Counted from the first letter of the stretch, positions 36,856 to 45,893 are shown. The stretch: DNA of 64,000 nucleotides from Pseudomonas sp. DY-1 (GCF_003626975.1 NZ_CP032616.1:3968001-4032000), one strand, 5' to 3'. The notes: generated by a model from the letters alone, not told the origin. Numbers and translations are program-made.

Positions 36856-37722
36856 TCAGCTAACGCCAAGCTCGCGGATGCTTTCCTTGAGGTTCTCGAA
36901 GTCGTACTCCGACAACCCGACATAGTCCAGCACCTGGGAGCGGATGCTCATCCACTCGTAATCCTCCGCCTGGTTACCCAGCACCAGATGCGAGGCGCAG
37001 ATGTGCTCCGCCATCTTCAGGATGGCCAGCAGGGTCTTGAGCTGGGCATCGCGCCCGGAGTCGTCGGTGAAGATCGACAGGGCGTTGTGATGGTTGGCGA
37101 TGGCTTCGCAGAGGTGTTCCGGCAGGCGCCATGAGCGCGCAGTGAAATAACCGACCACGGCGTGGTTGGTGTTCAGCAGGCGGTTCTCGGTGTCCACCAC
37201 GCGGCGCTCGGGGCCTGCGCTGGCGTAGGCCTCCTCCAGCACCATCATGTAGTCCGGGAAGCGCTTGAGCATCAGCGGGATGCCGCAATTGTGGAACAGG
37301 CCGAGCGCGTAGGCTTCGTCGGCGGACTGGTAGCCGATGCGCTTGGCCAGGGTCAGGCTGGTCATGGCCACGTCCTGGGCGGTGTCCCAGAAGCGGTTCA
37401 GCGTAACGATGGTCTCATCAGTCATCTCGCCCTTGATCGACTGCGCGTTGATCAGGTTGATCACCGTGTTGCAGCCCAGCAGGTTCACCGCCTGCTGGAT
37501 CGAGGCAATGCGGTTGGTCAGGCCGAAAAAGGGTGAATTGACGATCTTCAGCAACGCACCGGACAGGCCCGGGTCCTGGCTGATCAGGCGGGCGATGGAT
37601 TTCAGGTCCGGGGTCGGCATGACCTGCTCCATTTGCAGGTCGACCATGATCTGCGGCTGCGGCGGCACGCTGATGCCCTGCAGGACCTGACGGATCTGAT
37701 CTGCGGATAGTTCTTGAGCCAT
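36856..37722 (-). CDS. HDOD domain protein
   Basis: A 288-residue protein consisting mostly of one HDOD domain, the degenerate HD-related fold found in bacterial signalling proteins. Typical blocks are DLKSIARLISQDPGLSGALLKIVNSPFFGL, seen in pieces; IASIQQAVNLLG; GLFHNCGIPLML; and NHAVVGYFTARSW. No catalytic HD pair is expected in this family. The ATG at 37722 gives the usual N terminus, but no Shine-Dalgarno is present. The 5' leader instead carries a run of eight C (plus-strand G8) just before the start. Function is unknown. Confidence 0.87.
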   Translation of the reverse strand: MAQELSADQIRQVLQGISVPPQPQIMVDLQMEQVMPTPDLKSIARLISQDPGLSGALLKIVNSPFFGLTNRIASIQQAVNLLGCNTVINLINAQSIKGEMTDETIVTLNRFWDTAQDVAMTSLTLAKRIGYQSADEAYALGLFHNCGIPLMLKRFPDYMMVLEEAYASAGPERRVVDTENRLLNTNHAVVGYFTARSWRLPEHLCEAIANHHNALSIFTDDSGRDAQLKTLLAILKMAEHICASHLVLGNQAEDYEWMSIRSQVLDYVGLSEYDFENLKESIRELGVS

Positions 37723-37728
37723 GGGAAT

Positions 37729-37736
37729 GGGGGGGG
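37729..37736. repeat. G8 homopolymer before the HDOD gene start
   Basis: Eight consecutive G on the plus strand (C on the coding strand) lie 6 nt upstream of the HDOD start codon, where a ribosome-binding site would be. Homopolymers of this length can vary by slippage. Confidence 0.9.
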
Positions 37737-37867
37737 AAGTTTGACCGAATCGACAGTCTACCCGGTTGCACCTGCCGTTTGCGCGGGATTTCCGGCGATT
37801 TTCCGACCATCGTGCCAGGTCGCCCATGGCACCGCCGGGCGGCCCCCGGAGCCCGCACGGGCTGGGG

Positions 37868-37873
37868 TATAAT
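37868..37873 (+). promoter_or_regulatory. Sigma-70 -10 element before rlmI
   Basis: A TATAAT consensus lies 27 nt before the rlmI ATG in the context GGGGTATAATCCCC, itself a short dyad. No good -35 is found at the normal distance (CCCGGA). Confidence 0.45.
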
Positions 37874-37900
37874 CCCCGCCTTTTTTCCGGAGAGCGACAC

Positions 37901-39097
37901 ATGTCCCTGCCCAGCCTGCGCCTCAAAGCCAATGCCGATCGACGCCTGCGCGCCGGCCACCTGTGGGTCTACAGCAACGAAGTGGACGTGGTCACCACCC
38001 CGCTGAACCTCTTTCAGCCGGGTGACCAGGCCATCCTCGAAGCCGCTGGCGGCAAACCCCTGGGCGTGGTCGCCATCTCTCCGAACAACCTGATCTGCGC
38101 TCGCCTGGTATCCCGCGACACCAAGCACACCCTGGACAAGTCCCTGCTGGTGCACCGCATCAACGTCGCCCTGAGCCTGCGCGAGCGTCTTTTCGACAAG
38201 CCCTTCTACCGCCTGGTCTACGGCGACTCCGACCTGCTGCCGGGCCTGGTGGTGGACCGCTTCGGCGATCACCTGGTGGTGCAGCTCGCCTCCGCCGCCA
38301 TGGAGCGCAACAAGGCCGCCGTGCTCGACGCCCTGGTGCAAGTCCTCAAGCCGCGCGGTGTGCTCTGGAAGAACGACTCCAGCGCGCGTGAAGCCGAAGG
38401 CCTGGAGCGTTACGTGGACACCGCCTTCGGCGTGGTGCCCGAGTGGGTCGCCCTGGAAGAGAATGGCGTGAAGTTCGAGGCCCCGGTGATGGAAGGCCAG
38501 AAGACCGGCTGGTTCTATGACCACCGCATGAACCGTGCACGCCTGGCGCCCTACGTCAAAGGCAAGCGCGTACTCGACCTGTTCAGCTACATCGGCGGCT
38601 GGGGCGTGCAGGCTGCAGCCTTCGGCGCCAGCGAAGTGTTCTGCGTCGACGCCTCCGGTTTCGCCCTCGACGGTGTAGAGCGCAACGCCACCCTCAATGG
38701 CGTGGCTGAGCAGGTTACCTGCGTGGAAGGTGACGTGTTCGAAGCCCTCAAGGAACTGAAAGCCGCCGAAGAGCGCTTCGACGTGGTCGTCGCCGACCCG
38801 CCGGCCTTCATCAAGCGCAAGAAGGACCTGAAGAACGGCGAGGCCGCCTATCGCCGCCTCAACGAGCAAGCCATGCGCCTGCTGAACAAGGACGGCATCC
38901 TGGTCAGCGCCTCCTGCTCCATGCACCTGCCGGAAGACGACCTGCAGAACATCCTGCTCAACAGCGCCCGTCACCTGGACCGCAATATCCAGCTGCTGGA
39001 GCGCGGAGGCCAGGGCCCGGACCACCCGGTGCACCCGGCCATCGTCGAGACCCGCTACATCAAGAGCCTGACCGTTCGCCTGCTGCCCAACAGCTAA
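37901..39097 (+). CDS. rlmI: RlmI-type 23S rRNA m5C methyltransferase
   Basis: A 398-residue class I SAM methyltransferase with an N-terminal PUA domain (RLRAGHLWVYSNEV). SAM-binding and catalytic blocks are LDLFSYIGGWGVQAAAFGA, VVADPPAFIKRKKDL and the cysteine motif SASCSMHL. E. coli RlmI methylates C1962 of 23S rRNA, and the overall match supports the same function. It is divergent from the HDOD gene. Upstream lies a TATAAT box and GGAG before the start. A GC-rich hairpin follows it at 39116-39137. Confidence 0.9.
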   Translation: MSLPSLRLKANADRRLRAGHLWVYSNEVDVVTTPLNLFQPGDQAILEAAGGKPLGVVAISPNNLICARLVSRDTKHTLDKSLLVHRINVALSLRERLFDKPFYRLVYGDSDLLPGLVVDRFGDHLVVQLASAAMERNKAAVLDALVQVLKPRGVLWKNDSSAREAEGLERYVDTAFGVVPEWVALEENGVKFEAPVMEGQKTGWFYDHRMNRARLAPYVKGKRVLDLFSYIGGWGVQAAAFGASEVFCVDASGFALDGVERNATLNGVAEQVTCVEGDVFEALKELKAAEERFDVVVADPPAFIKRKKDLKNGEAAYRRLNEQAMRLLNKDGILVSASCSMHLPEDDLQNILLNSARHLDRNIQLLERGGQGPDHPVHPAIVETRYIKSLTVRLLPNS

Positions 39098-39115
39098 GCA
39101 CCTCTGCCCGGCACT

Positions 39116-39137
39116 GGGCCGGCCGCTGCGCCGGCCC
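39116..39137 (+). terminator. GC-rich hairpin after rlmI
   Basis: Perfect 8-bp arms GGGCCGGC (39116-39123) and GCCGGCCC (39130-39137) lie 18 nt past the rlmI stop. There is no U tract, so it may only protect the 3' end. The remaining 219 nt before ilvD are GC-rich and show no gene. Confidence 0.35.
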
Positions 39138-39356
39138 GACCGCCAGCCTTTCCCTGCCGGCCAGGCCCGGCGTAGAATCGGGCAATTCCTCGCCAACCAT
39201 CCTCCGGCGGGCCAGTGAGCCCCGGCCGAGCGAGCGGTGACCCCGCCCCGCCTTCCGGCCACCACCGACCGAATGGCCATCTGCCGTTTGCATCCGGTAT
39301 GTTCCGCGCTCACGATGAGACTCTTACAGACACCTGATTAGCCGCAGGAAACCGTC

Positions 39357-41195
39357 ATGCCCGATTACCGCTCGAAAACCTCCACCCACGGCCGCAACAT
39401 GGCTGGCGCTCGTGCCCTGTGGCGCGCCACCGGGATGAAGGACGAGGACTTCAAGAAGCCGATCATTGCCATCGCCAACTCCTTCACCCAGTTCGTGCCC
39501 GGCCATGTGCACCTGAAAGACCTGGGCCAGCTGGTCGCCCGCGAGATCGAGAAGCACGGCGGTGTGGCGAAGGAATTCAACACCATCGCCGTAGACGACG
39601 GCATCGCCATGGGCCACGACGGCATGCTCTATTCCCTGCCGAGCCGCGAGATCATCGCCGACTCCGTGGAATACATGGTCAACGCTCACTGCGCCGACGC
39701 CATCGTCTGCATTTCCAACTGCGACAAGATCACTCCCGGCATGCTGATGGCCGCCCTGCGCCTGAACATCCCGGTGGTCTTCGTCTCAGGTGGCCCAATG
39801 GAAGCCGGCAAGACCAAGCTGGCCAACCACGGCCTGGACCTGGTAGACGCCATGGTCGTGGCGGCCGACGATTCCTGCTCCGACGAAAAGGTCGCCGAGT
39901 ACGAGCGCAGCGCCTGCCCGACCTGCGGTTCCTGCTCCGGCATGTTCACCGCCAACTCCATGAACTGCCTGACCGAAGCCCTCGGCCTGTCGCTGCCGGG
40001 CAACGGCTCCACCCTGGCCACCCACGCAGACCGCGAGCAGCTGTTCCTGCGCGCCGGCCGCCTGGCCGTCGAGCTGTGCCAGCGCTACTACGGCGAGGGC
40101 GACGACAGTGTGCTGCCGCGCAACATCGCCAACTTCAAGGCATTCGAGAACGCCATGACCCTGGACATCGCCATGGGCGGCTCCACCAACACCATCCTGC
40201 ACCTGCTGGCCGCAGCCCAGGAGGGCGAGGTGGCGTTCGACCTGCGCGACATCGATCGCCTGTCCCGCAAGGTCCCGCAGCTGTGCAAGGTGGCGCCGAA
40301 CATCCAGAAGTACCACATGGAAGACGTGCACCGTGCCGGCGGCATCTTCTCGATTCTCGGTGAACTGGCCCGTGGCGGCCTGCTGCACACCGACGTCGCC
40401 ACCGTGCACAGCCCGAGCATGGCCGACGCCATCGCCCAGTGGGACATCACCCAAACCAAGGATGAAGCCGTCCACACCTTCTTCAAGGCGGGCCCGGCCG
40501 GCATCCCCACCCAGGTTGCCTTCAGCCAGTCCACGCGCTGGGACACCCTGGACGACGACCGCGCCGAAGGCTGCATCCGCAGTGTCGAGCACGCCTACTC
40601 CCAGGAAGGCGGCCTGGCTGTCCTTTACGGCAACATCGCCCTCGACGGCTGCGTGGTGAAAACCGCTGGCGTGGATGAGTCCATCCATGTCTTCGAAGGC
40701 ACCGCGAAGATCTTCGAAAGCCAGGACAGCGCCGTGAAAGGCATCCTCGCTGACGAAGTGAAGGCCGGCGACATTGTGATCATCCGCTACGAAGGCCCGA
40801 AAGGTGGCCCGGGCATGCAGGAAATGCTGTACCCGACCAGCTACCTGAAGTCCAAGGGCCTGGGCAAGCAATGCGCCCTGCTCACCGACGGCCGCTTCTC
40901 CGGTGGCACCTCAGGCCTGTCCATCGGCCACGCCTCGCCGGAAGCCGCCGCTGGTGGCGCCATCGGCCTGGTGCAGGACGGCGACAAGGTCCTTATCGAC
41001 ATCCCCAACCGCAGCATCAACCTGCTGGTTTCGGATGAAGAACTGGCCGCCCGCCGAGTGGAACAGGACAAGAAAGGCTGGAGGCCGGTCGCCCCGCGTG
41101 CGCGCAAAGTGACCACCGCGCTGAAAGCCTACGCCCTGCTCGCCACCAGCGCCGACAAGGGCGCGGTACGCGACAAGTCGATGCTCGACGGCTGA
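39357..41195 (+). CDS. ilvD: Dihydroxy-acid dehydratase
   Basis: A 612-residue iron-sulfur enzyme that dehydrates dihydroxy acids to 2-oxo acids in valine, leucine and isoleucine synthesis. Cluster-linked cysteines are in [12 protein letters not shown] and [18 protein letters not shown]. The block [14 protein letters not shown] near the C terminus is typical. The length matches E. coli IlvD. The ATG is preceded by AGGAAA. It is monocistronic, with a strong terminator and no ilv gene nearby. Confidence 0.97.
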   Translation: MPDYRSKTSTHGRNMAGARALWRATGMKDEDFKKPIIAIANSFTQFVPGHVHLKDLGQLVAREIEKHGGVAKEFNTIAVDDGIAMGHDGMLYSLPSREIIADSVEYMVNAHCADAIVCISNCDKITPGMLMAALRLNIPVVFVSGGPMEAGKTKLANHGLDLVDAMVVAADDSCSDEKVAEYERSACPTCGSCSGMFTANSMNCLTEALGLSLPGNGSTLATHADREQLFLRAGRLAVELCQRYYGEGDDSVLPRNIANFKAFENAMTLDIAMGGSTNTILHLLAAAQEGEVAFDLRDIDRLSRKVPQLCKVAPNIQKYHMEDVHRAGGIFSILGELARGGLLHTDVATVHSPSMADAIAQWDITQTKDEAVHTFFKAGPAGIPTQVAFSQSTRWDTLDDDRAEGCIRSVEHAYSQEGGLAVLYGNIALDGCVVKTAGVDESIHVFEGTAKIFESQDSAVKGILADEVKAGDIVIIRYEGPKGGPGMQEMLYPTSYLKSKGLGKQCALLTDGRFSGGTSGLSIGHASPEAAAGGAIGLVQDGDKVLIDIPNRSINLLVSDEELAARRVEQDKKGWRPVAPRARKVTTALKAYALLATSADKGAVRDKSMLDG

Positions 41196-41212
41196 GCCTG
41201 GTAGCAGATGGT

Positions 41213-41245
41213 AGAAAGCCCGGCCATACGCCGGGCTTTCTGCTT
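41213..41245 (+). terminator. Rho-independent terminator of ilvD
   Basis: Perfect 12-bp arms AGAAAGCCCGGC (41213-41224) and GCCGGGCTTTCT (41230-41241) enclose a 5-nt loop, CATAC. The sequence continues with GCTTT. It lies 17 nt after the stop. Confidence 0.88.
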
Positions 41246-41248
41246 TCC

Positions 41249-41272
41249 GTGGGGGCGATTTCAATCGCCAAC
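41249..41272. repeat. Partial GTGGGAGCGATTTCAATCGC-type repeat
   Basis: The sequence GTGGGGGCGATTTCAATCGC is nearly the left half of the palindrome at 53.03 kb and forms a small hairpin by itself (GGCGATT/AATCGCC). It is probably a decayed copy of the same element. Confidence 0.65.
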
Positions 41273-41317
41273 GGGCGTTAGCGGTTGCGAGAGATCTACC
41301 ATCGGGTCAAGAACCTT

Positions 41318-41372
41318 GTAGGAGCTGGCTTGCCGGCGAAACGGGGCCATTCGCTGGCAAGTCAGCTCCTAC
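41318..41372. repeat. REP-like palindrome of the GTAGGAGCTG type
   Basis: Arms of 23 nt (41318-41340 and 41350-41372) match at 21 positions when one is reverse-complemented. The termini are GTAGGAGCTG and CAGCTCCTAC. This is the form of extragenic palindrome widely seen in Pseudomonas. The 125 nt from here to the permease start hold a TAGAAT -10-like box (41467-41472) and a small CCGC-T6-GCGG hairpin. Confidence 0.85.
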
Positions 41373-41497
41373 GGCCAGTACATCTGCTTGAAACACGTAA
41401 TGCAGACATAACCAATGAATTGCCCCCACAAGATCAAGCCTCCCTCACCAAACCTGACCACTCAGGTAGAATCGCCGCTTTTTTGCGGTCGATCACC

Positions 41498-42871
41498 ATG
41501 ACTTCACTGGAAAAGCCCCCCGTCCCCGAGACTCGCAACGAGCTGCTCTACGGCCTGGAAGACAAGCCACGCCCCGTCGCCGCCCTGCTCGCCGCGCTGC
41601 AGCACCTGCTGGCCATCATCGTCCCCATCGTCACCCCTGGCCTGCTGATCTGCCAGGCGCTGGGCGTGTCGGCGCGGGATACCAACCTGATCGTCTCCAT
41701 GTCCCTGGTGGTGTCTGGTATCGCCACCTACGTTCAATGCAAGCGCTTCGGGCCGTTCGGCGCCGGGCTGTTGATCGTCCAGGGCACCAGCTTCAACTTT
41801 GTCGGCCCGCTGATCGCCGGTGGTGCACTCATGGTCAAGCAAGGCACTCCGGTTGAGGCAGTGATGGCCGCTATCTTCGGCGTGGTAATGGCCGGTGCCT
41901 TCGTCGAAATGGGCATTTCCCGCGTGCTGCCCTTCGTCAAACGACTGATCAATCCGCTGGTGACCGGTATCGTCGTGCTGATGATCGGCCTGACCCTGAT
42001 CAAGGTGGGCCTGATCAGCATGGGTGGCGGCTTCGGCGCGATGGCCAACGGCACCTTCGCCAACGGCGAGAACCTGCTGCTGTCCGGTACCGTGCTCGGC
42101 GTGATCCTGCTGCTCAACCGCATCCCGCTGGTGTGGATGCGCAGCTGCGCCATCGTCATCGCACTGCTGGCGGGCTACGCCCTGGCCGCCTGGCTCGGCC
42201 GCCTCGATTTCAGCGGCCTGCACGACGCGCCGCTGCTGCAGGTGCCGGTACCGTTGCACTTTGGCCTGGGGTTCTCCTGGTCACTGTTCGTACCGATGCT
42301 CGTGATCTACCTGGTCACTTCGCTTGAAGCCATCGGTGACGTCACCGCCACCAGCAAGGTTTCGCGCCAGCCGGTGGAAGGCCCGTTATGGATGCAAAGG
42401 ATCAAGGGCGGCGTGCTGGTCAACGGCGCCAACTCCCTGCTTGCCGGCCTGTTCAATACCTTCCCTAGCTCAGTCTTCGCCCAGAACAACGGCGTGATCC
42501 AGCTCACCGGCATCGCCAGCCGCCATATCGGCATCTGGATTGCTCTTATGCTGGTGTTGCTGGGCCTGTTCCCGGCCGTGGCTGGCGTGCTGCAAGCCAT
42601 TCCCGAACCCGTGCTGGGGGGCGCCGCCATGGTGATGTTCGGTGCAGTAGCCGCTTCCGGCATCAATATCCTCGCTGGCACCACCCTGGATCGCCGCGCG
42701 CTGCTGATCATCGCCGTATCGCTCGCCCTGGGTCTCGGCGTGTCGCAGGTGCCGGAATTCCTCGCCCATATGCCGGCGGCACTGCGCAACATCCTCGAAT
42801 CCGGTGTGGCCACCGGCGGTCTCTGCGCCCTGCTGCTGAACTGGTTCCTGCCAGAAACCACGCGCACGTAA
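41498..42871 (+). CDS. NCS2 family uracil/xanthine permease
   Basis: A 457-residue inner-membrane protein with about 12-14 hydrophobic segments. NCS2 features are ALQHLLAIIVPIVTPGLLI, the QGTSFNFVGP motif of segment 3, the conserved glutamate in YLVTSLEAIGDVTATS (segment 8), and FNTFPSSVFAQNNGVIQLTG (segment 10). It should import a nucleobase with protons. Xanthine or uracil is most likely, but I cannot fix which. The start MTSLEKPPV is chosen over an in-frame codon at 41285, which would fall within the repeat DNA. Confidence 0.9.
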   Translation: MTSLEKPPVPETRNELLYGLEDKPRPVAALLAALQHLLAIIVPIVTPGLLICQALGVSARDTNLIVSMSLVVSGIATYVQCKRFGPFGAGLLIVQGTSFNFVGPLIAGGALMVKQGTPVEAVMAAIFGVVMAGAFVEMGISRVLPFVKRLINPLVTGIVVLMIGLTLIKVGLISMGGGFGAMANGTFANGENLLLSGTVLGVILLLNRIPLVWMRSCAIVIALLAGYALAAWLGRLDFSGLHDAPLLQVPVPLHFGLGFSWSLFVPMLVIYLVTSLEAIGDVTATSKVSRQPVEGPLWMQRIKGGVLVNGANSLLAGLFNTFPSSVFAQNNGVIQLTGIASRHIGIWIALMLVLLGLFPAVAGVLQAIPEPVLGGAAMVMFGAVAASGINILAGTTLDRRALLIIAVSLALGLGVSQVPEFLAHMPAALRNILESGVATGGLCALLLNWFLPETTRT

Positions 42872-42914
42872 GAGTGATGCAGAATGGGCCTCGTTTCCCG
42901 CCGAGGCCCATGCC

Positions 42915-43379
42915 ATGAAGCCCCTCCGTATCGGCCTGATCTCCGACACCCACGGCCTGCTACGTCCGCAGGCGCTTGCGGCGCTGGAGGGCTGCGACCA
43001 CATTCTCCACGCTGGCGACATCGGAAAAGCCGAAATACTCGACACCCTTTCCGGGCTGGCGCCGCTGACTGCCGTGCGAGGCAACAACGACGAGGGGCCC
43101 TGGGCGCAGGCCATTCGCAAGGTGGAAGCGGTTCAACTGGGCGGGATCGGCATCTATTTGGTGCATGACCAGGCGGATATTCCTGACGACCTTGCCCAGC
43201 GCGGCTTCAGGGTCGTGGTCACTGGCCATTCGCACAAACCCCTGATCAACGAGCATTCAGGATTACTGCACGTGAACCCAGGCAGTGCAGGCCCGCGCCG
43301 TTTCAAGCTGCCAGTGTCGGTGGGGTTTCTCTTGATTGACGATGACGCTCGGGCGGTGCTTCGCGAGCTGGTCCTATAA
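42915..43379 (+). CDS. YfcE-like metallophosphoesterase
   Basis: A 154-residue calcineurin-type phosphodiesterase. Metal-binding motifs are ISDTHG (N terminus), HAGDIG, VRGNND and the C-terminal VTGHSHKP with NPGSAGPRRF. The size and motif order match the MJ0936/YfcE group, which hydrolyses artificial phosphodiesters; the natural substrate is unknown. It starts 43 nt after the permease. A long palindromic repeat begins 1 nt after its stop and may serve as a terminator for it and for the convergent folA. Confidence 0.9.
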   Translation: MKPLRIGLISDTHGLLRPQALAALEGCDHILHAGDIGKAEILDTLSGLAPLTAVRGNNDEGPWAQAIRKVEAVQLGGIGIYLVHDQADIPDDLAQRGFRVVVTGHSHKPLINEHSGLLHVNPGSAGPRRFKLPVSVGFLLIDDDARAVLRELVL

Positions 43380-43423
43380 CCTGTGTGAGCGAATTCTTTC
43401 GCGAATGAATTCGCTCACACAGG
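43380..43423. repeat. Palindromic repeat acting as shared terminator
   Basis: Perfect 17-bp arms run CCTGTGTGAGCGAATTC (43380-43396) and GAATTCGCTCACACAGG (43407-43423). Ten nt separate them. It is a member of the GTGGGAGCGAATTC palindrome family. It fills the gap between the convergent YfcE-like gene and folA and could stop transcription from both sides. Confidence 0.9.
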
Positions 43424-43438
43424 ACAGGATCGGGGGCC

Positions 43439-43951
43439 TCAGCGCTTTTCCCACACCTCGAAGGCGTAGGCCGGCGTGTCCGTCGTCGCCTCGTGCTCGA
43501 TGCTGGAGGCCAAGCGCCAGTCCTGCTGCGACACTTCAGGGAAGAATGCATCGCCCTCCGGAGCCAGCTCAACGCGAGTCAGGTAGAGGCGGTCGGCCTG
43601 GACCAGGCCCTGGGCATAGAGTTCTGCGCCGCCGATCAGCATCAGTTCCTCGGCCTCTTCCGCACGCGCCCAGGCATCAGCGCGTTCGATCGCAGCTTCC
43701 AGGCTCGGAAAGACTTCCGCGCCTTCCAGCACCAGAGAGCTCTGGCGGCTGACCACCAGATTGAGCCGGCCCGGCAGCGGGCGACCAAGGGAGTCCCAGG
43801 TCTTGCGGCCCATGATGATCGGCTTGCCGAGGGTCATGGCCTTGAAGTGCTTGAGGTCCGCCGGCAGGTGCCAGGGCAGTTGGTTGTCGCGACCGATCAC
43901 GCGGTTCTGCGCGAGGGCGGCAATCAGGCATAGGGGCAGGGTCTTTTTCAT
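43439..43951 (-). CDS. folA: Dihydrofolate reductase
   Basis: A 170-residue NADPH-dependent enzyme that regenerates tetrahydrofolate and is the target of trimethoprim. Typical blocks are IAALAQNRVIGRDNQLPWHLPADLKHF, seen in pieces, MGRKTWDSLGRPLPGRLN, and LMLIGGAELYAQGL. The active-site acid is in LPADLKHF. thyA, which consumes the folate cofactor, is 5.8 kb away in this window, not adjacent. It is transcribed away from a 307-nt AT-richer gap. Confidence 0.96.
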   Translation of the reverse strand: MKKTLPLCLIAALAQNRVIGRDNQLPWHLPADLKHFKAMTLGKPIIMGRKTWDSLGRPLPGRLNLVVSRQSSLVLEGAEVFPSLEAAIERADAWARAEEAEELMLIGGAELYAQGLVQADRLYLTRVELAPEGDAFFPEVSQQDWRLASSIEHEATTDTPAYAFEVWEKR

Positions 43952-44092
43952 GGCGGCGAGAATACCGGCTGCCGTCCGTGAGAGAAAGCCAACGGAGGAT
44001 GGGCGCCCGAATCACACATTTCCGGCACGGCCTGTGCATCCCCAAAATGAATGGTTCGACGAGCGACCTCCATTCGTCGCCAATCACTTTCC

Positions 44093-44106
44093 TGACCACA
44101 TGGTCA
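44093..44106. promoter_or_regulatory. Palindrome TGACCA-CA-TGGTCA
   Basis: Six-base perfect arms with a 2-nt spacer. It lies between folA and the permease gene and is distant from both starts (about 150 nt). The binding protein is unknown. Confidence 0.4.
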
Positions 44107-44181
44107 ATGATTGATTCTACTTATTTCGGCGCCTTTATAAGAATTAACGCAGGAGATAGGCGAAAAAGCTTGCCTAAAAAA

Positions 44182-44225
44182 TTGTATACAAACCACTAGT
44201 CAATAGGCCGGTTAATTGTCTACAG
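44182..44225. promoter_or_regulatory. Paired GTATAC-type sites (putative GntR-family operator)
   Basis: A perfect 10-bp palindrome TTGTATACAA (44182-44191) is followed 34 bp later, centre to centre, by the related TTGTCTACAG (44216-44225), which is 33 nt before the permease ATG. TTGTATACAA is a common core for GntR-family repressors such as the FadR-like group. Two copies suggest cooperative binding over the promoter. Which regulator binds is unknown. Confidence 0.55.
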
Positions 44226-44258
44226 TTGCCAGCACAATAACAAAACCGAGAGCCCACC

Positions 44259-45797
44259 ATGACAGTCCCATCCGCAAGTCCGTCTCCGGTGCAACGACCG
44301 GAAGATGAAAACCTCGGCATTGGAGCCAACCTCGCCTACGGTCTGCAGCATGTGCTGACCATGTACGGCGGAATTGTCGCGGTACCCCTGATCATCGGCC
44401 AGGCTGCCGGGCTTTCGCCCGCAGACATCGGCCTGCTGATCGCAGCCTCACTGTTCGCCGGTGGCCTGGCCACCTTGCTACAAACGATCGGTCTCCCCTT
44501 CTTCGGCTGTCAGCTGCCTCTGGTGCAAGGCGTGTCCTTCGCTGGTGTGGCAACCATGATCGCCATCATCGGCAGCGACGGCGCCGGTGGAATCCCCGCA
44601 GTGCTGGGCGCGGTAATCGCTGCCTCGCTGATAGGCCTGCTGATTACCCCGGTGTTCTCACGGATCACCAAGTTCTTCCCGCCACTGGTGACCGGCATCG
44701 TGATCACCACCATTGGCCTCACCCTGATGCCCGTCGCGGCACGCTGGGCCATGGGCGGCAACAGCCAGTCGCCGGAATTCGGCAGCGTGGCAAACATAAG
44801 CCTGGCTGCCTTCACCCTTGGAACCGTGCTGCTGCTGAGCAAACTGGGCAGCGCCAGCATTTCGCGCCTGTCCATCCTCCTGGCGATGATCATCGGCACC
44901 GTGGCGGCAGTGTTCTTCGGCATGGCGGACTTCTCCAAGGTGCTTGAAGGCCCGCTGGTCGCCATGCCTTCGCCGCTGCACTTCGGCATGCCGGAGTTCC
45001 ATATCGCGGCGATCCTGTCGATGCTGATCGTGATCATCGTGACCCTGGTGGAGACCTCCGCAGACATTCTTGCCGTGGGCGAGATCATCGGCACCAAGGT
45101 CGACTCCAAGCGCCTCGGCAACGGCCTGCGTGCCGACATGATTTCCAGCTCGCTGGCCCCGCTGTTCGGCTCCTTCACCCAGAGCGCCTTCGCCCAGAAC
45201 GTCGGTCTGGTAGCCGTGACCGGCGTGAAGAGCCGCTACGTGGTCGCCACCGCCGGCCTGATCCTGGTGACCCTCGGTCTGTTGCCGGTTATGGGCCGCC
45301 TGATCGCCGCTGTCCCCACTTCGGTACTGGGTGGCGCAGGCGTGGTGCTGTTCGGCACCGTGGCCGCCTCCGGCATCCGTACCCTGGCGCAGGTGGACTA
45401 TCGCAACAACATGAACCTGATCATCGTCGCCACCTCCATCGGCTTCGGCATGATCCCGATCGCCGCGCCGACCTTCTACCACCACTTCCCCGCCTGGTTC
45501 GAAACCATCTTCCACTCCGGCATCAGCTCAGCCGCGATCATGGCGATCCTGCTGAACCTGATCTTCAACCACCTGAAGGCCGGCAACTCGGACCAGCAGT
45601 CGGTATTCGTCGCCGCCAACGAACGCACCCTTCGCTACCAGGACGTCGCCGCCCTGAACGAGGGTGATTACTTCCGCGACGGCAAGCTGTATGACTGCGA
45701 CGGCAACGAAGTGAAAGTGGTGACCGACCACGACGACCACCACGACGCGCCAACAGCCCCCCGAGTGAAAGTGGCGGCAGGTTCCCACAGCCACTGA
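44259..45797 (+). CDS. NCS2 family purine (urate/xanthine) permease
   Basis: A 512-residue inner-membrane transporter with about 14 hydrophobic segments. Motifs include YGLQHVLTMYGGIVAVPLII, QLPLVQGVSFAGVATM, the segment-8 LVETSADILAVGEIIG, and FGSFTQSAFAQNVGLVAVTG. QSAFAQNVGL is typical of the urate/xanthine branch rather than the uracil branch. The C-terminal tail is unusually rich in His and Asp (DHDDHHDAP, ending GSHSH), which could bind metal. It has a terminator and two putative operator sites upstream. Confidence 0.9.
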   Translation: MTVPSASPSPVQRPEDENLGIGANLAYGLQHVLTMYGGIVAVPLIIGQAAGLSPADIGLLIAASLFAGGLATLLQTIGLPFFGCQLPLVQGVSFAGVATMIAIIGSDGAGGIPAVLGAVIAASLIGLLITPVFSRITKFFPPLVTGIVITTIGLTLMPVAARWAMGGNSQSPEFGSVANISLAAFTLGTVLLLSKLGSASISRLSILLAMIIGTVAAVFFGMADFSKVLEGPLVAMPSPLHFGMPEFHIAAILSMLIVIIVTLVETSADILAVGEIIGTKVDSKRLGNGLRADMISSSLAPLFGSFTQSAFAQNVGLVAVTGVKSRYVVATAGLILVTLGLLPVMGRLIAAVPTSVLGGAGVVLFGTVAASGIRTLAQVDYRNNMNLIIVATSIGFGMIPIAAPTFYHHFPAWFETIFHSGISSAAIMAILLNLIFNHLKAGNSDQQSVFVAANERTLRYQDVAALNEGDYFRDGKLYDCDGNEVKVVTDHDDHHDAPTAPRVKVAAGSHSH

Positions 45798-45802
45798 CAG
45801 GT

Positions 45803-45835
45803 AAAGGCCGGCGCACAGTGCCGGCCTTCTCTTGA
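45803..45835 (+). terminator. Rho-independent terminator of the purine permease gene
   Basis: Perfect 9-bp arms AAGGCCGGC (45804-45812) and GCCGGCCTT (45820-45828) enclose 7 nt, followed by CTCTT. It lies 6 nt after the stop codon. Confidence 0.8.
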
Positions 45836-45893
45836 TGAAGGGCCCGCCTTCAGCGGTTATTCTCAGTGCTCACCCTTGGCCAAGAGGCCCTTC

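Larger units (their letters stand above)
43952..44258. other. 307-nt AT-richer control region between folA and a purine permease
   Basis: This divergent gap is clearly richer in A and T than its neighbours, mainly from 44090 to 44250. It holds two candidate operator types (44093-44106 and 44182-44225). I see no open reading frame with support and no RNA gene. Confidence 0.7.

Noticed and set aside
41249-41372. Possible CRISPR repeats near the NCS2 permease
   Set aside because: The two elements are different palindromes, not equal repeats with regular spacers, and no cas gene is present.
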